A stretch of 23,203 nucleotides of DNA from Oscillospiraceae bacterium (GTDB lineage: Bacteria; Bacillota; Clostridia; Oscillospirales; Oscillospiraceae), in contig WRMX01000030.1 in NCBI GenBank assembly GCA_009776905.1, positions 1-23,203 on the forward strand, given 5' to 3'. Within the stretch, counting starts at the first letter, position 1. Each line of letters opens with the position of its first letter. Under the pieces are notes generated by a model. It worked only from the letters and a program-made list of their open reading frames with translations. It made no database searches and was not told the DNA's origin. The translations under genes were made by a program, and so were the position numbers. This document shows, piece by piece, positions 7,018 through 14,509 of this stretch.

Positions 7018-7190
7018 ATCTCCAAGGGTGAATATTGCCTTGGCGACACCCGTTCCCGAAAGGATAAAGAAAAAATGCCGCATCAAATCATGCACACCAC
7101 CACTATGCTGAGTTAGCATTTGCGTCAGCCGTTTCTGCCGACGACAAATGCTGGCTTTAAAGAGTCGTTGGTGGGTGAGAGATGATAAAT
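7018..7190 (+). ncRNA. Structured leader upstream of aspartate kinase, no known riboswitch recognised
   Basis: Several helices can be drawn: ATCTC (7018-7022) with GAGAT near 7179-7183; CCAAGG (7022-7027) with CCTTGG (7038-7043), competing with GGGTG/CACCC; CCACCA (7097-7102) with TGGTGG (7169-7174) enclosing AGCATTTG (7115-7122) with CAAATGCT (7145-7152). A terminator-like hairpin follows at 7191. Promoter, folded leader, terminator and amino-acid biosynthesis gene in this order is the usual arrangement of riboswitch or attenuator control. The conserved cores I know for lysine, SAM-I and T-box leaders are not present, so the class is open. Confidence 0.4.
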
Positions 7191-7226
7191 AAACACCTTG
7201 CTGACGATAATCCGGCAAGGTGTTTT
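7191..7226 (+). terminator. Terminator-like hairpin 36 bases before lysC
   Basis: AAACACCTTGC (7191-7201) pairs with GCAAGGTGTTT (7215-7225), an 11-bp stem with a 13-base loop, followed by a short T-run that ends in ACTG. Sitting between leader and ribosome site, it would suit transcription attenuation of lysC. Confidence 0.6.
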
Positions 7227-7261
7227 ACTGTGCGATATTCAAAAGAAGAGGAGTCACAAAC

Positions 7262-8611
7262 ATGAAAGTGTCAAAATTTGGGGGCACATCCCTTGCAGAC
7301 GCCGAGCAGATAAAGAAAGTCTGCGAAATAGTCTTGTCAGACGATGACAGGCGGATCGTCGTCGTGTCCGCGCCGGGCAAGCGTTCCGACGCCGACACAA
7401 AAGTCACCGACTTGCTGATTGCGACCGCGCAGGCTTGTTTGTCGGGCGGCAGCGGAACTGCCGAGATGGAAGCCGTAATCGCGAGATATGCCGACATCAC
7501 GGACGGCCTCGGCATTCCCGAGGAGCTGCCGGCTGTCCGCGCCGGATTGGAAGGCTTGCTGCGGCTCGACAAGAGCAATCCCGCAAAATTCATGGATGCG
7601 CTCAAAGCGGCCGGCGAGGACAACACCGCAAAGGTCGTCGCGGCGTATCTTACGAAAAACGGGCACAAAGCGCGATATATCAACCCCGGAGAGGCAGGGA
7701 TGCGGCTGACCGACGATTTCGGAAACGCGCGGCTGCTCGATGAATCATATGAACAATTGGCGCGGCTGGGAGATACTAAGGAGAGGATCATATTCCCCGG
7801 ATTTTTCGGCACGACAAAAAACGGCGACGTCGTCACATTCCCCCGAGGAGGCTCGGACATCACGGGCGCAATACTTGCTTCCGCAGTCACCGCCGATGTT
7901 TATGAAAACTTCACAGATGTCGATTATGTATACAGCGTGAATCCGAGGATCGTGTCCAACCCGACCCCGATATATGAGATCACATATGTCGAGATGCGCG
8001 AACTGTCATATGCCGGCTTTGCGGTCTACCAGGAAGAAGCGCTGCTTCCGGTGTTCAAGCGCGGCATCCCTGTCAACATTCGCAATGTCAACAACCCTGC
8101 ATGCCCGGGCACGCGCATCGTCCCAAAACGCGAAAGGCCTACGGGGGAGCATGTCGTCGGCGTGGCCAACGATGGCGACTTTTGCTGCATATATGTCAGC
8201 AAATACCTGATGAACCGCGAAATCGGATTCGGCCGCCGCGTGTTGCAAATCGTCGAGGAAGCGGGCATATCATACGACCATACGCCCACAGGAGTCGATA
8301 ATATGTCCGTGGTGTTCAAGCAGTCGCAATTAAACGATGCGAGCAAAGCGACGATCACCTCGCGGCTCATAAACGAGCTCGGCGCCGACGACGTCACGTT
8401 CGACCACGATTTGGCGATGATAACGGTGGCTGGGGAAGGCATGTCGCACTCGGTCGGCATTGCCGCGCGCGCTGCGGGGGCACTTAGCAATGCGCTCATT
8501 AACATCGAAATGATTTCCCAAGGCTGCTCTGAGGTCAGCATGTTCTTTGCCGTTCGAGGGCCGGATGAAAAGAACGCAGTGCGCGCCTTATATGACGAGT
8601 TCTTCAGCTGA
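7262..8611 (+). CDS. lysC: Aspartate kinase
   Basis: ATG at 7262 follows AAGAGGAGTC; a GTG at 7220 lies inside the terminator hairpin and is rejected. The 449-residue enzyme phosphorylates L-aspartate with ATP, the first step towards lysine, threonine, methionine and diaminopimelate. Visible signatures are KFGGTS (5-10), VVVSAPGKR, and GGSDITGAILASA with FTDVDYVYSVNPR, which form the active site. The C-terminal third has two ACT-type regions (about 300-365 and 375-449, with ITVAGEGMS and NIEMISQG), which normally bind the feedback amino acid. Length and organisation fit monofunctional kinases of the LysC/YclM type; isozyme class is uncertain. The leader and hairpin upstream suggest control at transcription elongation. 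Confidence 0.93.
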   Translation: MKVSKFGGTSLADAEQIKKVCEIVLSDDDRRIVVVSAPGKRSDADTKVTDLLIATAQACLSGGSGTAEMEAVIARYADITDGLGIPEELPAVRAGLEGLLRLDKSNPAKFMDALKAAGEDNTAKVVAAYLTKNGHKARYINPGEAGMRLTDDFGNARLLDESYEQLARLGDTKERIIFPGFFGTTKNGDVVTFPRGGSDITGAILASAVTADVYENFTDVDYVYSVNPRIVSNPTPIYEITYVEMRELSYAGFAVYQEEALLPVFKRGIPVNIRNVNNPACPGTRIVPKRERPTGEHVVGVANDGDFCCIYVSKYLMNREIGFGRRVLQIVEEAGISYDHTPTGVDNMSVVFKQSQLNDASKATITSRLINELGADDVTFDHDLAMITVAGEGMSHSVGIAARAAGALSNALINIEMISQGCSEVSMFFAVRGPDEKNAVRALYDEFFS

Positions 8612-8625
8612 TATGCGTCTGCCGC

Positions 8626-8759
8626 CCTCAGGCGAGGAGGCCCGGCCAAACATGCCATGTACGCAACGGTCCTCAGGCGAGGAGGCCCAGCCAAGCATGC
8701 CATGTCCGTAACGACCTACAGGCGAGATGGCCCGGCCAAGCATGCCACGTCCGTAACGG
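8626..8759. repeat. Three tandem copies of a 44-45 bp unit
   Basis: Units start at 8626, 8671 and 8715. Each has the plan CCT(A)CAGGCGAG-GGCCCGGCCAAGCATGCC-A-GT-CGTAACG with a few substitutions. They occupy most of the 190-base gap between convergent lysC and the metallopeptidase gene. No gene or clear terminator is visible there otherwise. Confidence 0.85.
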
Positions 8760-8801
8760 CCCGCAGAATCCCCGAGTGTTTTGGGCTTATGTCCCGGACC
8801 G

Positions 8802-9488
8802 CTAGTTCCAATCCTCCCCCGCGAGCTTGTGCTGCAGGGCATTCAGCCGCGTCCTGCGCTCGGAATAGTCCGGCACGTGGCGTTGCACGATATCCCAGAA
8901 TCGTTCCGAATGATTCATCTCCGTCAGATGCGCAAGCTCGTGGACGATGATATAATCGATCAACTCATCGTCCGCAATGATGAGCCGCCAAGAATAGTTG
9001 ATGCTCCCTTTGCTCGTGCAACTGCCCCACTGGGTGCGGGCGTTCGTGATTTTGACCGACGATGGATTGGCGGACATTATTTCCGCAATCTCAATCGTTC
9101 TGTTCGTCAAATCGCGCCGCGCCAGCAAGCGATATATTTCTATGCATATTCTTTTGATGCTCTCGGGTGGCAATTCAGGCGGCATATAGAAACTGTCGTC
9201 GCCAAATCCGATGCGATTGCCTTCTTTCGCCGCGATGGGATATTGCCTGCCGCGATATGTTATTTGGCTGCCGTAATCGAGGGCGAAACTCTCGCGTTGC
9301 GCAAGAACCTCATTTGTTATCGCCAATTTCTCTTCAATCCATTTTTGCTTTGACATTACGAATCTGTCAATTATGCTTTTTGGCAGCTTCAATGGAGCGC
9401 GCACTTCGACTCTGCCATCGCGTATGTATAACGCGGTGGTTTTTCTTTTTGAGCGCACAAGATCGTATTCGATGATATTGTCATCCAT
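8802..9488 (-). CDS. YgjP-type (DUF45) zinc metallopeptidase
   Basis: The 228-residue protein begins MDDNIIEYDLVRSKRKT and shows the hallmarks of the YgjP/DUF45 family (M48-like metallopeptidase fold): ARTQWGSCTSKG (151-161), then VHELAHLTEMNHSERFW (182-198). HELAH (183-187) is the zinc HExxH motif with E184 as catalytic base, and H193 is the likely third ligand. Length is usual for the family (220-250). Cellular substrates of this family are poorly known. The start at 9488 has only a weak ribosome site (ACGAG), but the N-terminal sequence matches family starts. It faces lysC tail to tail and is divergent from the large operon. Confidence 0.85.
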   Translation of the reverse strand: MDDNIIEYDLVRSKRKTTALYIRDGRVEVRAPLKLPKSIIDRFVMSKQKWIEEKLAITNEVLAQRESFALDYGSQITYRGRQYPIAAKEGNRIGFGDDSFYMPPELPPESIKRICIEIYRLLARRDLTNRTIEIAEIMSANPSSVKITNARTQWGSCTSKGSINYSWRLIIADDELIDYIIVHELAHLTEMNHSERFWDIVQRHVPDYSERRTRLNALQHKLAGEDWN

Positions 9489-9665
9489 GGTGATATATCT
9501 CGTTTCGTTTTGGTGTTATGCAGTGCTGCGAATTCAGTTGCGATTATACGCCCGCGAACCATTGCTGTCAATGTACCGCCGCAGTTACGAATCACGCACG
9601 GTGAGCGCAAGGGTGTGAACGGTAATCCGCCGCGTCATATGCGCCTCCGCGAGATAAAATCATGC

Positions 9666-9694
9666 TTGACGTATTACACATATGGTGATAAAAT
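9666..9694 (+). promoter_or_regulatory. Promoter of the eleven-gene cluster
   Basis: TTGACG (9666-9671) and TAAAAT (9689-9694) are 17 bases apart with an extended -10 TG (9686-9687). Transcription would start near 9701, about 27 bases before the first start codon. No operator-like symmetry is obvious close by. The rest of 9489-9665 shows no gene. Confidence 0.7.
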
Positions 9695-9727
9695 TTCGAC
9701 CAGTACAAAAGAAAGAAGGGGGACATC

Positions 9728-11686
9728 TTGAAAGATCAAATCAACTATGGCAGCACCCCCGCCGCATGGCCATATCCGGTCAAATACGGCGAGGAAAACA
9801 GGATCGAAACCGACGTGCTCATCATTGGCGCGGGCGTTGCCGGGTCAATGGCCGGCCTCAGAGCCGCGCGAAGAGGAGTCACGGTAGCAGTCGTCGACAA
9901 AGCGCCGATTGAAATCAGCGGCAGCGGCGGCGCCGGTCTCGACCATTATGGCGGATGCATCTCCAATCCCGACTGTGCGTATACTCCCGAGGAATATATC
10001 GAAATGAATGCGAACTCTGCCTTCGGCAGAATGAGCGACCACAGATCATACATCCAGATGAAAGGCTCCTGGGACAACATCCTCGAGCTTGAAAGGCTCG
10101 GCATGAAATTCCGCGACGAAGATGACGAATTTGCCGGGGCCCCGTTCCGCGACGAAAAGACAAAAATCATGTATGCATATGACTATGTCGGCAAGCATAC
10201 GATCAGGATGCGCGGCGGCGCGGACATCAAAAGGTATATGAAAGAAGGCCTCCAAAAAGAAAAGAACGCCACACTGTATGAGCGCGTCATGATCACGGAT
10301 CTCTTGACCGAGGGAGGCAAACCGGGGGCGCGCGTCATTGGAGCGACCGGCGTAAACGAGGAAACCGGCGAATTTTATGTGTTCAACGCGAAGAGCGTCG
10401 TTGTGTGTACATCCGGCGTCTCAATGCAGGGCACTAGCACCTGGACGTTCAACTCCGAAATGTTCGGAAGCGGCTACCGCGCCGATCCCCGTAACACGGG
10501 CGATGGCGTCGCGATGCTCTGGAAAGTGGGCGCGGAATTCGGCGCGGAGGAGCGTTTTGGGCAGCACACGTCGTCCGGGCCTTTCGGCTGGCCGTGGTAT
10601 GGCGTCGGCAACCCCGACAACACCTGGCATCCATGCACGATCGTTGACAATACCGGCAAGGTCATCCCCTGGAAAAACTCCAAGGGCGAATATATCGATA
10701 CCGTCGAAGAACGCAGCCTTCCCGCCGCGGGCGAGAAAATGATGAACTTCCCCCGCCCCACGCCGGATATCGACCCTGAGAAAATCAAGAGCGGCGAATA
10801 CCAGCTGCCTTTGTGGGCAGACCTCACGTCGCTGCCGCCGGACGAGCGCCGCGCCATTTGGGGGCTCATGGTCGGCAATGAGGGCAAGACGCGCACGAGC
10901 ATATACGACTATTTCAACAAAGCGGGGTTCAACCCGGACAAAGACATGCTAATGTGCCCCGTGCAGAACCCTGAAGTCTATGGGAGCCCGTTGAAGGACT
11001 GGTTCCAGGGCGAGCAGTTCAACAACAAGTTCTGGAAATCCGACACATTGCGCGGCGTCGTAGTCGATTGGAATCAAATGACGAACATCGAAGGTCTCTT
11101 TGCCGCCGGTTCCGAGACAAGCCAAGGCGGCGCGGGCTGCGGCTCGGCAGGAGCGTATGCGGGCAACAGGGCTGCGGAATATGCCATGAAGGTCGAACGC
11201 GGCGCGCTCGACGAGGCGCAGATCGCTGCCGAGAAGGAGCGTGTCTACGCCCCCGTCAAGAGGCTTGGCAATCCCGAGGCTTGCGTCAGCTGGAAAGAGC
11301 TGTGGATGGGCATGAACCGCGTCATGCAGCAGGACTGCGGCGAGTTCAGGACTCTTTCGACGAGCGAGCACGGTCTTGTGTGGATAAACAGCATCAAGAA
11401 GCACGAGATGCAGATGACATATGCGCGCAATCCTCACGAATTGGTCCGCGTCCTGGAATGCGAGAGCCGCGTGTCGGTCGCCGAGGTGTATCTGAGCCTC
11501 GCCGTCGCTAATTTCAGAGAGGCTGATAAGAACGTCGACAAGAGCAAGATCATGTTCAATAAATTCGTCGATGGAGAAATCGTCACCACATATAAAGACG
11601 ACCAATGGTGGCTGAAACCGCCCTATGCCTCGACATATCTCGAAAACTACGAAAAGTGCAGAGCTCTTGAAAAGGAGGCTAATTGA
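9728..11686 (+). CDS. AprA-like FAD-dependent reductase/dehydrogenase (fumarate reductase flavoprotein superfamily)
   Basis: TTG at 9728 follows AAAGAAGGGGG; the next residues (MKDQINYG) continue without a signal peptide, so it is cytoplasmic. The 652-residue protein has the FAD-binding fold of the fumarate reductase/APS reductase group: DVLIIGAGVAGS (29-40), VVDKAPIEISGSGGAG (55-70), and the C-terminal FAD segment GLFAAGSETSQGGAGCGSAG. The region after VVDKA and the ferredoxin partner directly downstream are most like adenylylsulfate reductase AprA/AprB, but sulfate-reduction genes are absent. Many anaerobes have such AprA-like proteins of unknown substrate. I infer a two-electron redox step on an organic substrate, with electrons passing through the Fe-S partner. 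The gap to the next gene is one base. Confidence 0.75.
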   Translation: MKDQINYGSTPAAWPYPVKYGEENRIETDVLIIGAGVAGSMAGLRAARRGVTVAVVDKAPIEISGSGGAGLDHYGGCISNPDCAYTPEEYIEMNANSAFGRMSDHRSYIQMKGSWDNILELERLGMKFRDEDDEFAGAPFRDEKTKIMYAYDYVGKHTIRMRGGADIKRYMKEGLQKEKNATLYERVMITDLLTEGGKPGARVIGATGVNEETGEFYVFNAKSVVVCTSGVSMQGTSTWTFNSEMFGSGYRADPRNTGDGVAMLWKVGAEFGAEERFGQHTSSGPFGWPWYGVGNPDNTWHPCTIVDNTGKVIPWKNSKGEYIDTVEERSLPAAGEKMMNFPRPTPDIDPEKIKSGEYQLPLWADLTSLPPDERRAIWGLMVGNEGKTRTSIYDYFNKAGFNPDKDMLMCPVQNPEVYGSPLKDWFQGEQFNNKFWKSDTLRGVVVDWNQMTNIEGLFAAGSETSQGGAGCGSAGAYAGNRAAEYAMKVERGALDEAQIAAEKERVYAPVKRLGNPEACVSWKELWMGMNRVMQQDCGEFRTLSTSEHGLVWINSIKKHEMQMTYARNPHELVRVLECESRVSVAEVYLSLAVANFREADKNVDKSKIMFNKFVDGEIVTTYKDDQWWLKPPYASTYLENYEKCRALEKEAN

Positions 11687-11687
11687 C

Positions 11688-12029
11688 ATGGAAAACGCTT
11701 ATCTTGTCCCTAATCCGATCGCTCCTTGCCCTTCTGTCATCATTGACGATGAGAAGTGCATAAGTTGCAACAGTTGCGCGAAAGTCTGCCGTACGCAGAC
11801 GATCATGCCGAACCCCGAGAAGGGCAAGCCGCCCATCGTCATCTACCCCGACGAGTGCTGGTTCTGTTCTTGCTGCGTCGAGTCTTGCAAGAAAGACGCA
11901 ATCAAGCTGCATTATCCCATCAACCAAAGGATTTTCTTCAAACGCAAGGAAACAGGCGAGATATACCGCATCGGCGGTCCGGATTCGCCTCCGCAGAGCT
12001 ACTTCAAGCCGGCTGTCGGCTCGCGGTAA
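11688..12029 (+). CDS. AprB-like ferredoxin subunit with two 4Fe-4S clusters
   Basis: ATG at 11688 follows AAAAGGAGG. The 113-residue protein has two cluster motifs: C24-x2-C27-x2-C30-x3-C34 and C57-x2-C60-x2-C63-x3-C67 (with an extra Cys at 62). The tail after the second motif (about residues 75-113, INQRIFFKRKETGEIYRIG) resembles the AprB extension that wraps around the flavoprotein subunit. Gene order flavoprotein then ferredoxin, one base apart, supports a heterodimer. It would carry electrons between the flavin site and a soluble or membrane donor or acceptor, not identifiable here. Confidence 0.85.
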   Translation: MENAYLVPNPIAPCPSVIIDDEKCISCNSCAKVCRTQTIMPNPEKGKPPIVIYPDECWFCSCCVESCKKDAIKLHYPINQRIFFKRKETGEIYRIGGPDSPPQSYFKPAVGSR

Positions 12030-12056
12030 TCAAGTTACCTTTTTGAAACGCGTAGA

Positions 12057-12084
12057 CTGCCCTGATACTTCATTATCAGGGCAG
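12057..12084. other. 11-bp stem-loop after the ferredoxin gene
   Basis: CTGCCCTGATA (12057-12067) pairs perfectly with TATCAGGGCAG (12074-12084) around CTTCAT. There is no T-run on either side, so it is more likely an mRNA processing or stability hairpin, reducing but not ending transcription, than a full terminator. It sits in the 170-base gap before the LDI-like gene. Confidence 0.55.
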
Positions 12085-12199
12085 CTCACGTAATGCTATG
12101 ATGGTGTGGCGGCGCTCCGGAGACCGCGAGGCGGTGCCTCACGTTGATATTTCAATAATATGGGATCGTGCTTACGACCCTGATTTTGGGAGATGGAGT

Positions 12200-14206
12200 A
12201 TGACTAATGTAGAAGTTCTCACCGGCAACTACGCGAAAGTCCCGCGTATCGAAGAAACCGGGCCGCAGCATGGATATAACGGCAAAAGGATGGCGAGGCT
12301 CGGGCGCCGCACAAGGCTGATCCACGCAATCTTGTGCGTTATAGGGCTGTTGCCTATGGTTCTCAAACTGTCCGGCATCGACGTGCCGCCGATGCTTGTC
12401 GCTTTCGGGCTTGGGTTTCTCGTCCCCGGCGGCGGATTCGTTGCATGCGCGGGCCCTGCGACGGTCCTCATAGGGCTGTTCGTGTGTTTCTATTTATGGA
12501 GAAAGCGCGGCATGATGATCCAGGAGATCTATGGAAGCTTCTTGGGGATTGCCGGCTTTTGGCTGTTGGGCGCCCTCGGCGGGCTTCTGGCGGGCATCAC
12601 ATGGTTCGACCGCATAAGGCTCCCTGCGTGGTGCGGATATATCTTCGCCATTGTGCTTGCGTTCGCGCTGTTCTTGCCATATGAGATTCGCGTCCGCAAA
12701 ATGTATAAACTGATGAAAGATGCGCGTACTGAACGCACGGCCGCATTTGACGAATCAATTTCGGAGCTGGATGCTCTCACCTCGACGCCTTATGAGGAAG
12801 GGACGCAGGAGCTCGACGAGGAGCAAATGAAAGCCGCGAGATTCTTGTTGAATGCCGCGGTCAATCGCGAGGAAGGCGACCTATCGGGTTTTGAATGGAT
12901 GCGCGGGCTTGCGGAATACCGCTATCAGCTATCCGCATTCGGATATGGGCTGATGCTCCTGCACGCCAAGTACCTCCCGAATTTCACGGGCTATCTCAAG
13001 AAAGCCCATAGATTCCTCATAGAAGGCTACTCCGACCCGCGCAGTTGCGCATATTGGGCAAGAGAAGCGCTTACGGGATATTTTTCCAAGAACCCCGATC
13101 CCGTCGTTAAGGCGAATGTAATGCTTTCCGGGTGGATGATGCCTGTCGTCGCGGGCTACCACGACCAATACCACGACGATGAATATGACAAGGACGCTTC
13201 CATCAGGTTCCGCCCGATAAAGGACAATCCTGAACAGACGTATGATTACAGCTCAAAAGGCATTGTTGAGGTGCTCCACCGCCAGTTCAACAACCAGGAA
13301 TACCCATACATGCTCATTCCTTGCGAGCCGCATCTCGCGTTCCCCACATGCAACTCATTCGGGCTGCTCGGCATGCTCATGTATGACAGGGACCATGGGA
13401 CGCATTATTGCGAGGATTTCTGGGACCGGCTGTATGACAACATCAACAGGGAATTTATTGAGATCGACGGCTCGATGGCCCTCAGGCGGCAATACCAATA
13501 CGGCCTGCGGCACCTGCCCGCTTCGCAGATCGGATATGACCCATTGGCGGATGTTCAAAATTACCTGCACTATCTTCCGATTTTCCCGGGCCTGTCCAGG
13601 CGCTGTTATGCGCAGATACGCAAGCACGAAGTTGAATTTCGCGATGGCGTGGCATATCTGAAACGCAAGCCTTGGGACAAAATCATCAATATGTTCACGC
13701 GCAAGCCTGATGCGTCGCTCCAAATCGCACTTTTGGAAATGACCGCCGCCGAATATGGCGATACGGAGCTCGTCGCGGGATTGCGGAAGGCGGAGGAAAT
13801 GAATCTGGCGAGGTCAAAGGAGCCGGGGTCGTTCAAATATAAGGACGTCAACTCGCTGACAATGGCATATTACGCATTCTCCCGCTTGTGCAAAAAGGGA
13901 TATTGGTCTGATGTCATATTGCGCGGGATGCCTGAAACGGCGTTCACCGGGCCGTTGCTTTCCGATTGCGCGTATCCCGATGTCATTCCCGCAAAAGCGG
14001 CGAGCAATGGGGCGGACCTCGACCTCGTGCTGTATAACGGCGCGGAGCCCGGCGAAAAGCCTATTACGGTCGAGCGGCTGAAGCCAAGCACGGTTTATAC
14101 GATCAACAACGGCAAAGCGGAATTTACCTCCGATGCCGATGGCCGTGCCGAGTTGCTCGTAAATGTAGACGGCAGAACAGAAGTGATGATAGCGGAAAAA
14201 ATATAG
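12200..14206 (+). CDS. Membrane-anchored linalool dehydratase/isomerase (LDI)-family protein
   Basis: I chose ATG at 12200 (GGGAGATGGAGT before it); an in-frame ATG at 12098 would add 34 residues. The 668-residue protein begins with about five hydrophobic segments (roughly 41-58, 62-80, 85-100, 111-131, 143-161), then a linker, then from about 205 a helical domain like LDI of Castellaniella defragrans. Matches to the LDI sequence as I recall it: CEPHLAFPTCNS (375-386) against CEPDNYFVQCNS, with both active-site Cys at the same nine-residue distance; YDRDHGTHY (395-403) against YDRLHGTDY; ANVMLSGW against ENIMYKGH; LSAFGYGL against IAFYAYGL. LDI interconverts linalool, geraniol and myrcene. 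Here the active-site His of LDI aligns with W312 and the Asp near the N-terminus is not evident, so chemistry or substrate may differ. LDI is periplasmic and soluble; this one is tied to the membrane. Confidence 0.8.
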   Translation: MTNVEVLTGNYAKVPRIEETGPQHGYNGKRMARLGRRTRLIHAILCVIGLLPMVLKLSGIDVPPMLVAFGLGFLVPGGGFVACAGPATVLIGLFVCFYLWRKRGMMIQEIYGSFLGIAGFWLLGALGGLLAGITWFDRIRLPAWCGYIFAIVLAFALFLPYEIRVRKMYKLMKDARTERTAAFDESISELDALTSTPYEEGTQELDEEQMKAARFLLNAAVNREEGDLSGFEWMRGLAEYRYQLSAFGYGLMLLHAKYLPNFTGYLKKAHRFLIEGYSDPRSCAYWAREALTGYFSKNPDPVVKANVMLSGWMMPVVAGYHDQYHDDEYDKDASIRFRPIKDNPEQTYDYSSKGIVEVLHRQFNNQEYPYMLIPCEPHLAFPTCNSFGLLGMLMYDRDHGTHYCEDFWDRLYDNINREFIEIDGSMALRRQYQYGLRHLPASQIGYDPLADVQNYLHYLPIFPGLSRRCYAQIRKHEVEFRDGVAYLKRKPWDKIINMFTRKPDASLQIALLEMTAAEYGDTELVAGLRKAEEMNLARSKEPGSFKYKDVNSLTMAYYAFSRLCKKGYWSDVILRGMPETAFTGPLLSDCAYPDVIPAKAASNGADLDLVLYNGAEPGEKPITVERLKPSTVYTINNGKAEFTSDADGRAELLVNVDGRTEVMIAEKI

Positions 14207-14213
14207 ATAGGCA

Positions 14214-14331
14214 ATTGTGAAACTCACGGATGCGTGATGCGAACCCCTGTGGACTGTGGTTGATTTTATTTGGACAACGAGATCTTGTAGGGGCGGCAAT
14301 CTGCTTCCCGCAAAATGCAGCATTTCACAAT
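14214..14331. repeat. Inverted-repeat-bounded intergenic element
   Basis: ATTGTGAAA (14214-14222) and TTTCACAAT (14323-14331) are perfect inverted copies bounding 100 bases. Inside, TAGGGGCGGCAATCTGCTTCCC (14288-14309) resembles the core of the array at 17525 (TAGCGGCGGCAATCTGCC). It may be a small non-autonomous repeat element or simply a long-range stem. No promoter or terminator is evident in 14207-14362. Confidence 0.35.
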
Positions 14332-14362
14332 CAGCTGAAAATATAGAAGGTAGGTGCGTCAT

Positions 14363-14509
14363 ATGCCATGCTGTATAATCGCGGCCGCATTGATAGCGCG
14401 GTTTGTAGTTCGATGGAAAGACATCAAAGCATATTTTGGTTTTGAAGTCATCGACGACAACCCATATGGATGGGAAGAATACTGCGAACTCGATAAATAT
14501 GCGAGCTAG
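14363..14509 (+). CDS. Small protein, 48 aa, coupled to the next gene
   Basis: ATG at 14363 follows GAAGGTAGGTG and the frame ends TAG at 14507-14509, immediately before the ATG of the next gene at 14510, so translation of the two is probably coupled. The product starts with a short hydrophobic stretch (MPCCIIAAALIARFVV) and continues WKDIKAYFGFEVIDD, then GWEEYCELDKYAS: a likely single membrane-associated N-terminus with an acidic aromatic tail. No family is recognised. The good ribosome site and tight packing make it more than a chance frame. Confidence 0.55.
   Translation: MPCCIIAAALIARFVVRWKDIKAYFGFEVIDDNPYGWEEYCELDKYAS

Noticed and set aside
7018..7190. Lysine or SAM riboswitch call
   Set aside because: The conserved core sequences I know for these classes are not found; only the general architecture fits.
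3420..8759. Possible CRISPR array among the repeats
   Set aside because: Units are directly adjacent and imperfect, with no unique spacers between conserved repeats, and no cas genes are present.
10949..11689. Long minus-strand frame opposite the flavoprotein gene (246 codons)
   Set aside because: It mirrors the codon pattern of the real gene, has no recognisable domain and lacks a ribosome site; the same applies to the other long antisense frames over 5,707-6,262, 15,808-16,857 and 21,541-22,536.
9728..12029. Sulfate reduction genes (true AprAB)
   Set aside because: No sat, dsr or qmo genes nearby; the resemblance is at superfamily level.
12098..12199. Upstream ATG for the LDI-like gene (34 extra residues)
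   Set aside because: The ATG at 12200 has a Shine-Dalgarno-like stretch and directly precedes the family-like membrane segments; the extra part is neither a signal peptide nor conserved-looking. It remains possible.
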